Source of the DNA: Steromphala cineraria
Taxonomy: Eukaryota > Mollusca > Gastropoda > Trochida > Trochidae
Reading direction: 5' to 3'
Assembly: GCA_916613615.1 (NCBI GenBank)
Contig: OU744725.1
Span: 73,700,280 to 73,764,279, forward strand
DNA length: 64,000 bases
Under the pieces are notes generated by a model, which worked only from the letters and a program-made list of their open reading frames with translations, ran no database searches and was not told where the DNA came from. The translations under genes and the position numbers were made by a program. Shown here piece after piece: positions 24,764 to 38,400 of this stretch. How positions within the stretch are numbered: position 1 is the first letter of the stretch; the number at the start of each line of letters is the position of its first letter.

Positions 24764-26143
24764 ACAGACATTCATTGCATTTTCTACCAAAAACATGACT
24801 TTCAAAATTTGGATTAAAAATGGGCAGAAACTGTTCGTAAAGCTGTAGCGAGCATGTAGAGATACGCACAAATTGATTTCTAAGACCTTTTATTTTGACG
24901 TATATTGAAAAATCTGAATTTAGCTTATACAGATATAGGCTTTGCATTTTTCATCAAAAACATGACTTTCAATATTTTGATTGAAAATGGGCAGAAACTG
25001 TTCTTAAAGGTGTACCAAGCATGTAGAGATTTGCAAAAAATGATTTTTAAGACCTTTTATTTTCACTTAAAATCACCAGTGTTAAGTGAACAAGGGAGGG
25101 AACCCTTCACAGACATTCATTTCATTTTCTACCAAAAACTTGACTTTAAAAATTTTGATTAAAAATGGGCAGAAACTGTTCGTAAAGGTGTAGCGAGCAT
25201 GTAGAGATACGCACAAATTGATTTCTAAGACCTTTTATTTTGACGTATATTGAAAAATCTGAATTTAGGTTATACAGATATAGGCTTTGCATTTTTTATC
25301 AAAAACATGACTTTCAATATTTTGATTGAAAATGGGCAGAAACTGTTCTTAAAGGTGTACCAAGCATGTAGAGATTTGCAAAAAATGATTTTTAAGACCT
25401 TTTATTTTCACTTAAAATGACCAGTGTTAAGTGAACAAGGGAGGGAACCCTTCACAGACATTCATTGCATTTTCTACCAAAAACATGACTTTCAAAATTT
25501 TGATTAAAAATGGGCAGAAACTGTTCGTAAAGGTGTAGCGAGCATGTAGAGATACGCACAAATTGATTTCTAAGACCTTTTATTTTGACGTATATTAAAA
25601 AATCTGAATTTAGGTTATACAGATATAGGCCTGGCATTTTTCATCAAAAACATGACTTTCAATATTTTGATTGAAAATGGGCAGAAACTGTTCTTAAAGG
25701 TGTACCAAGCATGTAGAGATTTGCAAAAAATGATTTTTAAGACCTTTTATTTTCACTTAAAATGACCAGTGTTAAGTGAACAAGGGAGGGAACCCTTCAC
25801 AGACATTCATTGCATTTTCTACCAAAAACATGACTTTCAAAATTTTGATTAAAAATGGGCAGAAACTGTTTGTAAAGCTGTAGCGAGCATGTAGAGATAT
25901 GCACAAATTGATTTCTAAGACCTTTTATTTTGACGTATATTGAAAAATCTGAACTTAGGTTATACAGATATAGGCTTTGCATTTTTCATCAAAAACATGA
26001 CTTTCAATATTTTGATTGAAAATGGGCAGAAACTGTTCTTAAAGGTGTACCAAGCATGTAGAGATTTGCAAAAAATGATGTTTAAGACCTTTTATTTTCA
26101 CTTAAAATCACCAGTGTTAAGTGAACAAGGGAGGGAACCCTTC

Positions 26144-27523
26144 ACAGACATTCATTGCATTTTCTACCAAAAACTTGACTTTCAAAATTTTGATTAAAAA
26201 TGGGCAGAAACTGTTCGTAAAGGTGTAGCGAGCATGTAGAGATACGCACAAATTGATTTCTAAGACCTTTTATTTTGACGTATATTGAAAAATCTGAATT
26301 TAGGTTATACAGATATAGGCCTGGCATTTTTCATCAAAAACATGACTTTCAAAATTTTGATTGAAAATGGGCAGAAACTGTTCTTAAAGGTGTACCAAGC
26401 ATGTAGAGATTTGCAAAAAAAGATTTTTAAGACCTTTTATTTTCACTTAAAATGACCAGTGTTAAGTGAACAAGGGAGGGAACCCTTCACAGACATTCAT
26501 TGCATTTTCTACCAAAAACATGACTTTCAAAATTTTGATTAAAAATGGGCAGAAACTGTTCCTAAAGGTGTAGCGAGCATGTAGAGATACGCACAAATTG
26601 ATTTCTAAGACCTTTTATTTTGACGTATATTGAAAAATCTGAACTTAGGTTATACAGATATAGGCTTTGCATTTTTCATCAAAAACATGACTTTCAATAT
26701 TTTGATTGAAAATGGGCAGAAACTGTTCTTAAAGGTGTACCAAGCATGTAGAGATTTGCAAAAAATGATGTTTAAGACCTTTTATTTTCACTTAAAATCA
26801 CCAGTGTTAAGTGAACAAGGGAGGGAACCCTTCACAGACATTCATTGCATTTTCTACCAAAAACTTGACTTTCAAAATTTTGATTAAAAATGGGCAGAAA
26901 CTGTTCGTAAAGGTGTAGCGAGCATGTAGAGATACGCACAAATTGATTTCTAAGACCTTTTATTTTGACGTATATTGAAAAATCTGAATTTAGGTTATAC
27001 AGATATAGGCTTTGCATTTTTCATCAAAAACATGACTTTCAATATTTTGATAGAAAATGGGCAGAAACTGTTCTTAAAAGTGTACCAAGCATGTAGAGAT
27101 TTGCAAAAAATGATGTTTAAGACCTTTTATTTTCACTTAAAATCACCAGTGTTAAGTGAACAAGGGAGGGAACCCTTCACAGACATTCATTGCATTTTCT
27201 ACCAAAAACATGACTTTCAAAATTTTGATTAAAAATGGGCAGAAACTGTTCGTAAAGGTGTAGCGAGCATGTAGAGATACGCACAAATTGATTTCTAAGA
27301 CCTTTTATTTTGACGTATATTGAAAAATCTGAATTTAGGTTATACAGATATAGGCTTTGCATTTTTCATCAAAAACATGACTTTCAATATTTTGATTGAA
27401 AATGGGCAGAAACTGTTCTTAAAGGTGTTCCAAGCATGTAGAGATTTGCAAAAAATGATTTTTAAGACCTTTTATTTTCACTTAAAATCACCAGTGTTAA
27501 GTGAACAAGGGAGGGAACCCTTC
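26144..27523 (+). repeat. Four-unit block of 1380 bp, copy 1
   Basis: Marks in order: a B half with the A-type CAAAATTTTGATTGAAAA and AAAAAAAGATTTT (26144), CTGTTCCTAAAGG (26489), CTTGAC followed by GATAGAAAATGG and TTAAAAGTG (26834), and the unit at 27179. All recur 1380 bp later. The first A subunits differ (CTTGAC against CATGAC). Confidence 0.88.
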
Positions 27524-28908
27524 ACAGACATTCATTGCATTTTCTACCAAAAACATGACTTTCAAAATTTTGATTAAAAATGGGCAGAAACTGTTCGTAA
27601 AGGTGTAGCGAGCATGTAGAGATACGCACAAATTGATTTCTAAGACCTTTTATTTTGACGTATATTGAAAAATCTGAATTTAGGTTATACAGATATAGGC
27701 CTGGCATTTTTCATCAAAAACATGACTTTCAAAATTTTGATTGAAAATGGGCAGAAACTGTTCTTAAAGGTGTACCAAGCATGTAGAGATTTGCAAAAAA
27801 AGATTTTTAAGACCTTTTATTTTCACTTAAAATGACCAGTGTTAAGTGAACAAGGGAGGGAACCCTTCACAGACATTCATTGCATTTTCTACCAAAAACA
27901 TGACTTTCAAAATTTTGATTAAAAATGGGCAGAAACTGTTCCTAAAGGTGTAGCGAGCATGTAGAGATACGCACAAATTGATTTCTAAGACCTTTTATTT
28001 TGACGTATATTGAAAAATCTGAACTTAGGTTATACAGATATAGGCTTTGCATTTTTCATCAAAAACATGACTTTCAATATTTTGATTGAAAATGGGCAGA
28101 AACTGTTCGTAAAGGTGTACCAAGCATGTAGAGATTTGCAAAAAATGATGTTTAAGACCTTTTATTTTCACTTAAAATCACCAGTGTTAAGTGAACAAGG
28201 GAGGGAACCCTTCACAGACATTCATTGCATTTTCTACCAAAAACTTGACTTTCAAAATTTTGATTAAAAATGGGCAGAAACTGTTCGTAAAGGTGTAGCG
28301 AGCATGTAGAGATACGCACAAATTGATTTCTAAGACCTTTTATTTTGACGTATATTGAAAAATCTGAATTTAGGTTATACAGATATAGGCTTTGCATTTT
28401 TCATCAAAAACATGACTTTCAATATTTTGATAGAAAATGGGCAGAAACTGTTCTTAAAAGTGTACCAAGCATGTAGAGATTTGCAAAAAATGATGTTTAA
28501 GACCTTTTATTTTCACTTAAAATCACCAGTGTTAAGTGAACAAGGGAGGGAACCCTTCACAGACATTCATTGCATTTTCTACCAAAAACATGACTTTCAA
28601 AATTTTGATTAAAAATGGGCAGAAACTGTTCGTAAAGGTGTAGCGAGCATGTAGAGATACGCACAAATTGATTTCTAAGACCTTTTTTGTTTTGACGTAT
28701 ATTGAAAAATCTGAACTTAGGTTATACAGATATAGGCCTGGCATTTTTCATCAAAAACATGACTTTCAATATTTTGATTGAAAATGGGCAGAAACTGTTC
28801 TTAAAGGTGTACCAAGCATGTAGAGATTTGCAAAAAATGATTTTTAAGACCTTTTATTTTCACTTAAAATCACCAGTGTTAAGTGAACAAGGGAGCCCGG
28901 AACCCTTC
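27524..28908 (+). repeat. Four-unit block of 1380 bp, copy 2
   Basis: Repeats 26144-27523 at +1380. Differences seen include TTCGTAAAGG in the B half near 28108. The match ends in the A tail near 28685, where this copy has a 2-bp insertion and then different B variants. Confidence 0.86.
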
Positions 28909-30977
28909 ACAGACATTCATTGCATTTTCTACCAAAAACTTGACTTTCAACATTTTGATTAAAAATGGGCAGAAACTGTTCGTAAAGGTGTAGCGAGCAT
29001 GAAGAGATACGCACAAATTGATTTCTAAGACCTTTTATTTTGACGTATATTGAAAAATCTGAATTTAGGTTATACAGATATAGGCTTTGCATTTTTCATC
29101 AAAAACATGACTTTCAATATTTTGATTGAAAATGGCAGAAACAGTTCTTAAAGGTGTACCAAGCATGTAGAGATTTGCAAAAAATTATTTTTAAGACCTT
29201 TTATTTTCACTTAAAATGACCAGTGTTAAGTGAACAAGGGAGGGAACCCTTCACAGACATTCATTGCATTTTCTACCAAAAACTTGACTTTCAAAATTTT
29301 GATTAAAAATGGGCAGAAACTGTTCGTAAAGGTGTAGCGAGCATGTAGAGATAGGCACAAATTGATTTCTAAGACCTTTTATTTTGACTTATATTGAAAA
29401 ATCTGAATTTAGGTTATACAGATATAGGCCTGGCATTTTTCATCAAAAACATGACTTTCAATATTTTGATTGAAAATGGGCAGAAACTGTTCTTAAAGGT
29501 GTACCAAGCATGTAGAGATTTGCAAAAAATGATTTTTAAGACCTTTTATTTTCACTTAAAATGACCAGTGTTAAGTGAACAAGGGAGGGAACCCTTCACA
29601 GACATTCATTGCATTTTCTACCAAAAACATGACTTTCAAAATTTTGATTAAAAATGGGCAGAAACTGTTCGTAAAGGTGTAGCAAGCATGTAGAGATACG
29701 CACAAATTGATTTCTAAGACCTTTTATTTTGACGTATATTGAAAAATCTGAATTTAGGTTATACAGATATAGGCCTGGCATTTTTCATCAAAAACATGAC
29801 TTTCAATATTTTGATTGAAAATGGGCAGAAACTGTTCTTAAAGGTGTACCAAGCATGTAGAGATTTGCAAAAAATGATTTTTAAGACCTTTTATTTTCAC
29901 TTAAAATGACCAGTGTTAAGTGAACAAGGGAGGGAACCCTTCACAGACATTCATTGCATTTTCTACCAAAAACATGACTTTCAAAATTTTGATTAAAAAT
30001 TGGCAGAAACTGTTCGTAAAGGTGTAGCGAGCATGTAGAGATACGCACAAATTAATTTCTAAGACCTTTTATTTTGACGTATATTGAAAAATCTGAATTT
30101 AGGTTATACAGATATAGGCTTTGCATTTTTCATCAAAAACATGACTTTCAATATTTTGATTGAAAATGGGCAGAAACTGTTCTTAAAGGTGTACCAAGCA
30201 TGTAGAGATTTGCAAAAAATGATTTTTAAGACCTTTTATTTTCACTTAAAATGACCAGTGTTAAGTGAACAAGGGAGGGAACCCTTCACAGACATTCATT
30301 GCATTTTCTACCAAAAACATGACTTTCAAAATTTTGATTAAAAATGGGCAGAAACTGTTCGTAAAGGTGTAGCGAGCATGTAGAGATACGCACAAATTGA
30401 TTTCTAAGACCTTTTATTTTGACGTATATTGAAAAATCTGAATTTAGGTTATACAGATATAGGCCTGGCATTTTTCATCAAAAACATGACTTTCAATATT
30501 TTGATTGAAAATGGGCAGAAACTGTTCTTAAAAGTGTACCAAGCATGTAGAGATTTGCAAAAAATGATTTTTAAGACCTTTTATTTTCACTTAAAATGAC
30601 CAGTGTTAAGTGAACAAGGGAGGGAACCCTTCACAGACATTCATTGCATTTTCTACCAAAAACATGACTTTCAAAATTTTGATTAAAAATGGGCAGAAAC
30701 TGTTTGTAAAGGTGTAGCGAACATGTAGAGATACGCACAAATTGATTTCTAAGACCTTTTATTTTGACGTATATTGAAAAATCTGAATTTAGGTTATACA
30801 GATATAGGCTTTGCATTTTTCATCAAAAACATGACTTTCAATATTTTGATTGAAAATGGGCAGAAACTGTTCTTAAAGGTGTTCCAAGCATGTAGAGATT
30901 TGCAAAAAATGATTTTTAAGACCTTTTATTTTCACTTAAAATGACCAGTGTTAAGTGAACAAGGGAGGGAACCCTTC

Positions 30978-33900
30978 ACAGACATTCATTGCATTTTCTA
31001 CCAAAAACATGACTTTCAAAATTTTGATTAAAAATGGGCAGAAACTGTTCGTAAAGGTGTAGCGAGCATGTAGAGATACGCACAAATTGATTTCTAAGAC
31101 CTTTTATTTTGACGTATATTGAAAAATCTGAATTTAGGTTATACAGATATAGGCCTGGCATTTTTCATCAAAAACATGACTTTCAATATTTTGATTGAAA
31201 ATGGGCAGAAACTGTTCTTAAAGGTGTACCAAGCATGTAGAGATTTGCAAAAAATTATTTTTAAGACCTTTTATTTTCACTTAAAATGACCAGTGTTAAG
31301 TGAACAAGGGAGGGAACCCTTCACAGACATTCATTGCATTTTCTACCAAAAACATGACTTTCAAAATTTTGATTAAAAATGGGCAGAAACTGTTCGTAAA
31401 GGTGTAGCGAGCATGTAGAGATACGCACAAATTAATTTCTAAGACCTTTTATTTTGACGTATATTGAAAAATCTGAATTTAGGTTATACAGATATAGGCT
31501 TTGCATTTTTTATCAAAAACATGACTTTCAATATTTTGATTGAAAATGGGCAGAAACTGTTCTTAAAGGTGTACCAAGCATGTAGAGATTTGCAAAAAAT
31601 GATTTTTAAGACCTTTTATTTTCACTTAAAATGACCAGTGTTAAGTGAACAAGGGAGGGAACCCTTCACAGACATTCATTGCATTTTCTACCAAAAACAT
31701 GACTTTCAAAACTTTGATTAAAAATGGGCAGAAACTGTTCGTAAAGGTGTAGCGAGCATGTAGAGAAACGCACAAATTGATTTCTAAGACCTTTTATTTT
31801 GACGTATATTGAAAAATCTGAATTTAGGTTATACAGATATAGGCCTGGCATTTTTCATCAAAAACATGACTTTCAATATTTTGATTGAAAATGGGCAGAA
31901 ACTGTTCTTAAAAGTGTACCAAGCATGTAGAGATTTGCAAAAAATGATTTTTAAGACCTTTTATTTTCACTTAAAATGACCAGTGTTAAGTGAACAAGGG
32001 AGGGAACCCTTCACAGACATTCATTGCATTTTCTACCAAAAACATGACTTTCAAAATTTTGATTAAAAATGGGCAGAAACTGTTCGTAAAGGTGTAGCGA
32101 GCATGTAGAGATACGCACAAATTAATTTCTAAGACCTTTTATTTTGACGTATATTGAAAAATCTGAATTTAGGTTATACAGATATAGGCTTTGCATTTTT
32201 CATCAAAAACATGACTTTCAATATTTTGATTGAAAATGGGCAGAAACTGTTCTTAAAGGTGTACCAAGCATGTAGAGATTTGCAAAAAATGATTTTTAAG
32301 ACCTTTTATTTTCACTTAAAATGACCAGTGTTAAGTGAACAAGGGAGGGAACCCTTCACAGACATTCATTGCATTTTCTACCAAAAACATGACTTTCAAA
32401 ATTTTGATTAAAAATGGGCAGAAACTGTTTGTAAAGGTGTAGCGAGCATGTAGAGATATGCACAAATTGATTTCTAAGACCTTTTATTTTGACGTATATT
32501 GAAAAATCTGAATTTAGGTTATACAGATATTGGCCTGGCATTTTTCATCAAAACCATGACTTTCAATATTTTGATTGAAAATGGGCAGAAACTGTTCTTA
32601 AAGGTGTACCAGGCATGTAGAGATTTGCAAAAAATGATTTTTAAGACCTTTTATTTTCACTTAAAATCACCAGTGTTAAGTGAACAAGGGAGGGAACCCT
32701 TCACAGACATTCATTGCATTTTCTACCAAAAACATGACTTTCAAAATTTTGATTAAAAATGGGCAGAAACTGTTTGGAAAGGTGTAGCGAGCATGTAGAG
32801 ATACGCACAAATTGATTTCTAAGACCTTTTATTTTGACGTATATTGAAAAATCTGAACTTAGGTTATACAGATATAGGCTTTGCATTTTTCATCAAAAAC
32901 ATGACTTTCAATATTTTGATTGAAAATGGGCAGAAACTGTTCTTAAAGGTGTACCAAGCATGTAGAGATTTGCAAAAAATGATTTTTAAGACCTTTTATT
33001 TTCACTTAAAATGACCAGTGTTAAGTGAACAAGGGAGGGAACCCTTCACAGACATTCATTGCATTTTCTACCAAAAACATGACTTTCAAAATTTTGATTA
33101 AAAATGGGCAGAAACTGTTTGTAAAGGTGTAGCGAGCATGTAGAGATACGCACAAATTAATTTCTAAGACCTTTTATTTTGACGTATATTGAAAAATCTG
33201 AACTTAGGTTATACAGATATAGGCTTTGCATTTTTTATCAAAAACATGACTTTCAATATTTTGATTGAAAATGGGCAGAAACTGTTCTTAAAGGTGTACC
33301 AAGCATGTAGAGATTTGCAAAAAATGATTTTTAAGACCTTTTATTTTCACTTAAAATGACCAGTGTTAAGTGAACAAGGGAGGGAACCCTTCACAGACAT
33401 TCATTGCATTTTCTACCAAAAACATGACTTTCAAAATTTTGATTAAAAATGGGCAGAAACTGTTCGTAAAGGTGTAGCGAGCATGTAGAGATACGCACAA
33501 ATTGATTTCTAAGACCTTTTATTTTGACGTATATTGAAAAATCTGAATTTAGGTTATACAGATATAAGCCTGGCATTTTTCATCAAAAACATGAATTTCA
33601 ATATTTTGATTGAAAATGGGCAGAAACTGTTCTTAAAGGTGTACCAAGCATGTAGAGATTTGCAAAAAATGATTTTTAAGACCTTTTATTTTCACTTAAA
33701 ATGACCAGTGTTAAGTGAACAAGGGAGGGAACCCTTCACAGACATTCATTGCATTTTCTACCAAAAACATGACTTTCAAAATTTTGATTAAAAATGGGCA
33801 GAAACTGTTCGTAAAGGTGTAGCGAGCATGTAGAGATACGCACAAATTAATTTCTAAGACCTTTTATTTTGACGTATATTGAAAAATCTGAATTTAGGTT

Positions 33901-35462
33901 ATACAGATATAGGCTTTGCATTTTTCATCAAAAACATGACTTTCAATATTTTGATTGAAAATGGGCAGAAACTGTTCTTAAAGGTGTACCAAGCATGTAG
34001 AGATTTGCAAAAAATGATTTTTAAGACCTTTTATTTTCACTTAAAATGACCAGTGTTAAGTGAACAAGGGAGGGAACCCTTCACAGACATTCATTGCATT
34101 TTCTACCAAAAACATGACTTTCAAAATTTTGATTAAAAATGGGCAGAAACTGTTTGTAAAGGTGTAGCGAGCATGTAGAGATATGCACAAATTGATTTCT
34201 AAGACCTTTTATTTTGACGTATATTGAAAAATCTGAATTTAGGTTATACAGATATTGGCTTTGCATTTTTCATCAAAACCATGACTTTCAATATTTTGAT
34301 TGAAAATGGGCAGAAACTGTTCTTAAAGGTGTACCAGGCATGTAGAGATTTGCAAAAAATGATTTTTAAGACCTTTTATTTTCACTTAAAATCACCAGTG
34401 TTAAGTGAACAAGGGAGGGAACCCTTCACAGACATTCATTGCATTTTCTACCAAAAACATGACTTTCAAAATTTTGATTAAAAATGGGCAGAAACTGTTT
34501 GTAAAGGTGTAGCGAGCATGTAGAGATACGCACAAATTGATTTCTAAGACCTTTTATTTTGACGTATATTGAAAAATCTGAACTTAGGTTATACAGATAT
34601 AGGCTTTGCATTTTTCATCAAAAACATGACTTTCAATATTTTGATTGAAAATGGGCAGAAACTGTTCTTAAAGGTGTACCAAGCATGTAGAGATTTGCAA
34701 AAAATGATTTTTAAGACCTTTTATTTTCACTTAAAATGACCAGTGTTAAGTGAACAAGGGAGGGAACCCTTCACAGACATTCATTGCATTTTCTACCAAA
34801 AACATGACTTTCAAAATTTTGATTAAAAATGGGCAGAAACTGTTCCTAAAGGTGTAGCGAGCATGTAGAGATACGCACAAATTGATTTCTAAGACCTTTT
34901 ATTTTGACGTATATTGAAAAATCTGAACTTAGGTTATACAGATATAGGCTTTGCATTTTTCATCAAAAACATGACTTTCAATATTTTGATTGAAAATGGG
35001 CAGAAACTGTTCTTAAAAGTGTACCAAGCATGTAGAGATTTGCAAAAAATGATGTTTAAGACCTTTTATTTTCACTTAAAATCACCAGTGTTAAGTGAAC
35101 AAGGGAGGGAACCCTTCACAGACATTCATTGCATTTTCTACCAAAAACATGACTTTCAAAATTTTGATTAAAAATGGGCAGAAACTGTTTGTAAAGGTGT
35201 AGCGAGCATGTAGAGATACGCACAAATTGATTTCTAAGACCTTTTATTTTGACGTATATTGAAAAATCTGAACTTAGGTTATACAGATATAGGCTTTGCA
35301 TTTTTCATCAAAAACATGACTTTCAATAGTTTGATTGAAAATGGGCAGAAACTGTTCTTAAAGGTGTACCAAGCATGTAGAGATTTGCAAAAAATGATTT
35401 TTAAGACCTTTTATTTTCACTTAAAATGACCAGTGTTAAGTGAACAAGGGAGGGAACCCTTC
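30978..35462 (+). repeat. 13-unit higher-order block of 4485 bp, copy 1
   Basis: Thirteen units of exactly 345 bp. Ordered marks: AAATTATTTTT (30978), ATTAATTTC with TTTTTTATC (31323), AGAAACGCAC (31668), ATTAATTTC (32013), ATATGCAC/GATATTGG/AAACCATG (32358), TTTGGAAAGG (32703), ATTAATTTC (33048), ATGAATTTC (33393), ATTAATTTC (33738), ATATGCAC/AAACCATG again (34083), TTTGTAAAGG (34428), TTCCTAAAGG with GATGTTTAAG (34773), CAATAGTTTG (35118). Every mark recurs 4485 bp downstream. Upstream, 30633 does not match 35118, which sets the left edge near 30900-30978. Confidence 0.95.
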
Positions 35463-38400
35463 ACAGACATTCATTGCATTTTCTACCAAAAACATGACTT
35501 TCAAAATTTTGATTAAAAATGGGCAGAAACTGTTCGTAAAGGTGTAGCGAGCATGTAGAGATACGCACAAATTGATTTCTAAGACCTTTTATTTTGACGT
35601 ATATTGAAAAATCTGAATTTAGGTTATACAGATATAGGCCTGGCATTTTTCATCAAAAACATGACTTTCAATATTTTGATTGAAAATGGGCAGAAACTGT
35701 TCTTAAAGGTGTACCAAGCATGTAGAGATTTGCAAAAAATTATTTTTAAGACCTTTTATTTTCACTTAAAATGACCAGTGTTAAGTGAACAAGGGAGGGA
35801 ACCCTTCACAGACATTCATTGCATTTTCTACCAAAAACATGACTTTCAAAATTTTGATTAAAAATGGGCAGAAACTGTTCGTAAAGGTGTAGCGAGCATG
35901 TAGAGATACGCACAAATTAATTTCTAAGACCTTTTATTTTGACGTATATTGAAAAATCTGAATTTAGGTTATACAGATATAGGCTTTGCATTTTTTATCA
36001 AAAACATGACTTTCAATATTTTGATTGAAAATGGGCAGAAACTGTTCTTAAAGGTGTACCAAGCATGTAGAGATTTGCAAAAAATGATTTTTAAGACCTT
36101 TTATTTTCACTTAAAATGACCAGTGTTAAGTGAACAAGGGAGGGAACCCTTCACAGACATTCATTGCATTTTCTACCAAAAACATGACTTTCAAAATTTT
36201 GATTAAAAATGGGCAGAAACTGTTCGTAAAGGTGTAACGAGCATGTAGAGAAACGCACAAATTGATTTCTAAGACCTTTTATTTTGACGTATATTGAAAA
36301 ATCTGAATTTAGGTTATACAGATATAGGCCTGGCATTTTTCATCAAAAACATGACTTTCAATATTTTGATTGAAAATGGGCAGAAACTGTTCTTAAAAGT
36401 GTACCAAGCATGTAGAGATTTGCAAAAAATGATTTTTAAGACCTTTTATTTTCACTTAAAATGACCAGTGTTAAGTGAACAAGGGAGGGAACCCTTCACA
36501 GACATTCATTGCATTTTCTACCAAAAACATGACTTTCAAAATTTTGATTAAAAATGGGCAGAAACTGTTCGTAAAGGTGTAGCGAGCATGTAGAGATACG
36601 CACAAATTAATTTCTAAGACCTTTTATTTTGACGTATATTGAAAAATCTGAATTTAGGTTATACAGATATAGGCTTTGCATTTTTCATCAAAAACATGAC
36701 TTTCAATATTTTGATTGAAAATGGGCAGAAACTGTTCTTAAAGGTGTACCAAGCATGTAGAGATTTGCAAAAAATGATTTTTAAGACCTTTTATTTTCAC
36801 TTAAAATGACCAGTGTTAAGTGAACAAGGGAGGGAACCCTTCACAGACATTCATTGCATTTTCTACCAAAAACATGACTTTCAAAATTTTGATTAAAAAT
36901 GGGCAGAAACTGTTTGTAAAGGTGTAGCGAGCATGTAGAGATATTCACAAATTGATTTCTAAGACCTTTTATTTTGACGTATATTGAAAAATCTGAATTT
37001 AGGTTATACAGATATTGGCCTGGCATTTTTCATCAAAACCATGACTTTCAATATTTTGATTGAAAATGGGCAGAAACTGTTCTTAAAGGTGTACCAGGCA
37101 TGTAGAGATTTGCAAAAAATGATTTTTAAGACCTTTTATTTTCACTTAAAATCACCAGTGTTAAGTGAACAAGGGAGGGAACCCTTCACAGACATTCATT
37201 GCATTTTCTACCAAAAACATGACTTTCAAAATTTTGATTAAAAATGGGCAGAAACTGTTTGGAAAGGTGTAGCGAGCATGTAGAGATACGCACAAATTGA
37301 TTTCTAAGACCTTTTATTTTGACGTATATTGAAAAATCTGAACTTAGGTTATACAGATATAGGCTTTGCATTTTTCATCAAAAACATGACTTTCAATATT
37401 TTGATTGAAAATGGGCAGAAACTGTTCTTAAAGGTGTACCAAGCATGTAGAGATTTGCAAAAAATGATTTTTAAGACCTTTTATTTTCACTTAAAATGAC
37501 CAGTGTTAAGTGAACAAGGGAGGGAACCCTTCACAGACATTCATTGCATTTTCTACCAAAAACATGACTTTCAAAATTTTGATTAAAAATGGGCAGAAAC
37601 TGTTTGTAAAGGTGTAGCGAGCATGTAGAGATACGCACAAATTAATTTCTAAGACCTTTTATTTTGACGTATATTGAAAAATCTGAACTTAGGTTATACA
37701 GATATAGGCTTTGCATTTTTTATCAAAAACATGACTTTCAATATTTTGATTGAAAATGGGCAGAAACTGTTCTTAAAGGTGTACCAAGCATGTAGAGATT
37801 TGCAAAAAATGATTTTTAAGACCTTTTATTTTCACTTAAAATGACCAGTGTTAAGTGAACAAGGGAGGAAACCCTTCACAGACATTCATTGCATTTTCTA
37901 CCAAAAACATGACTTTCAAAATTTTGATTAAAAATGGGCAGAAACTGTTCGTAAAGGTGTAGCGAGCATGTAGAGATACGCACAAATTGATTTCTAAGAC
38001 CTTTTATTTTGACGTATATTGAAAAATCTGAATTTAGGTTATACAGATATAGGCCTGGCATTTTTCATCAAAAACATGAATTTCAATATTTTGATTGAAA
38101 ATGGGCAGAAACTGTTCTTAAAGGTGTACCAAGCATGTAGAGATTTGCAAAAAATGATTTTTAAGACCTTTTATTTTCACTTAAAATGACCAGTGTTAAG
38201 TGAACAAGGGAGGGAACCCTTCACAGACATTCATTGCATTTTCTACCAAAAACATGACTTTCAAAATTTTGATTAAAAATGGGCAGAAACTGTTCGTAAA
38301 GGTGTAGCGAGCATGTAGAGATACGCACAAATTAATTTCTAAGACCTTTTATTTTGACGTATATTGAAAAATCTGAATTTAGGTTATACAGATATAGGCT

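Larger units (their letters stand above)
24586..29252 (+). repeat. Array region III: 345-bp units with a duplicated four-unit block
   Basis: Unit starts: 24586 (178-bp fusion), 24764, 25109, 25454, 25799, 26144, 26489, 26834, 27179, 27524, 27869, 28214, 28559, 28909. From 25799 on, many units carry GATGTTTAAG and AAATCACC in B and CTGTTCCTAAAGG or CTTGAC in A. The unit at 28559 is 350 bp, with 2 extra bases in its A tail (TTTTTTGTTTTGACG) and the 3-bp GAGCCCGG end. The unit at 28909 is 344 bp because one G of GGGCAG is missing. Confidence 0.95.

Noticed and set aside
24905..25162. Possible translated repeat protein, because the plus-strand frame reads on from unit to unit in some places
   Set aside because: 345 is a multiple of 3, so an open frame could in principle continue, but stops in the A core (TAG in GTGTAGCGAGC) end it in each unit and single-base indels shift it elsewhere.
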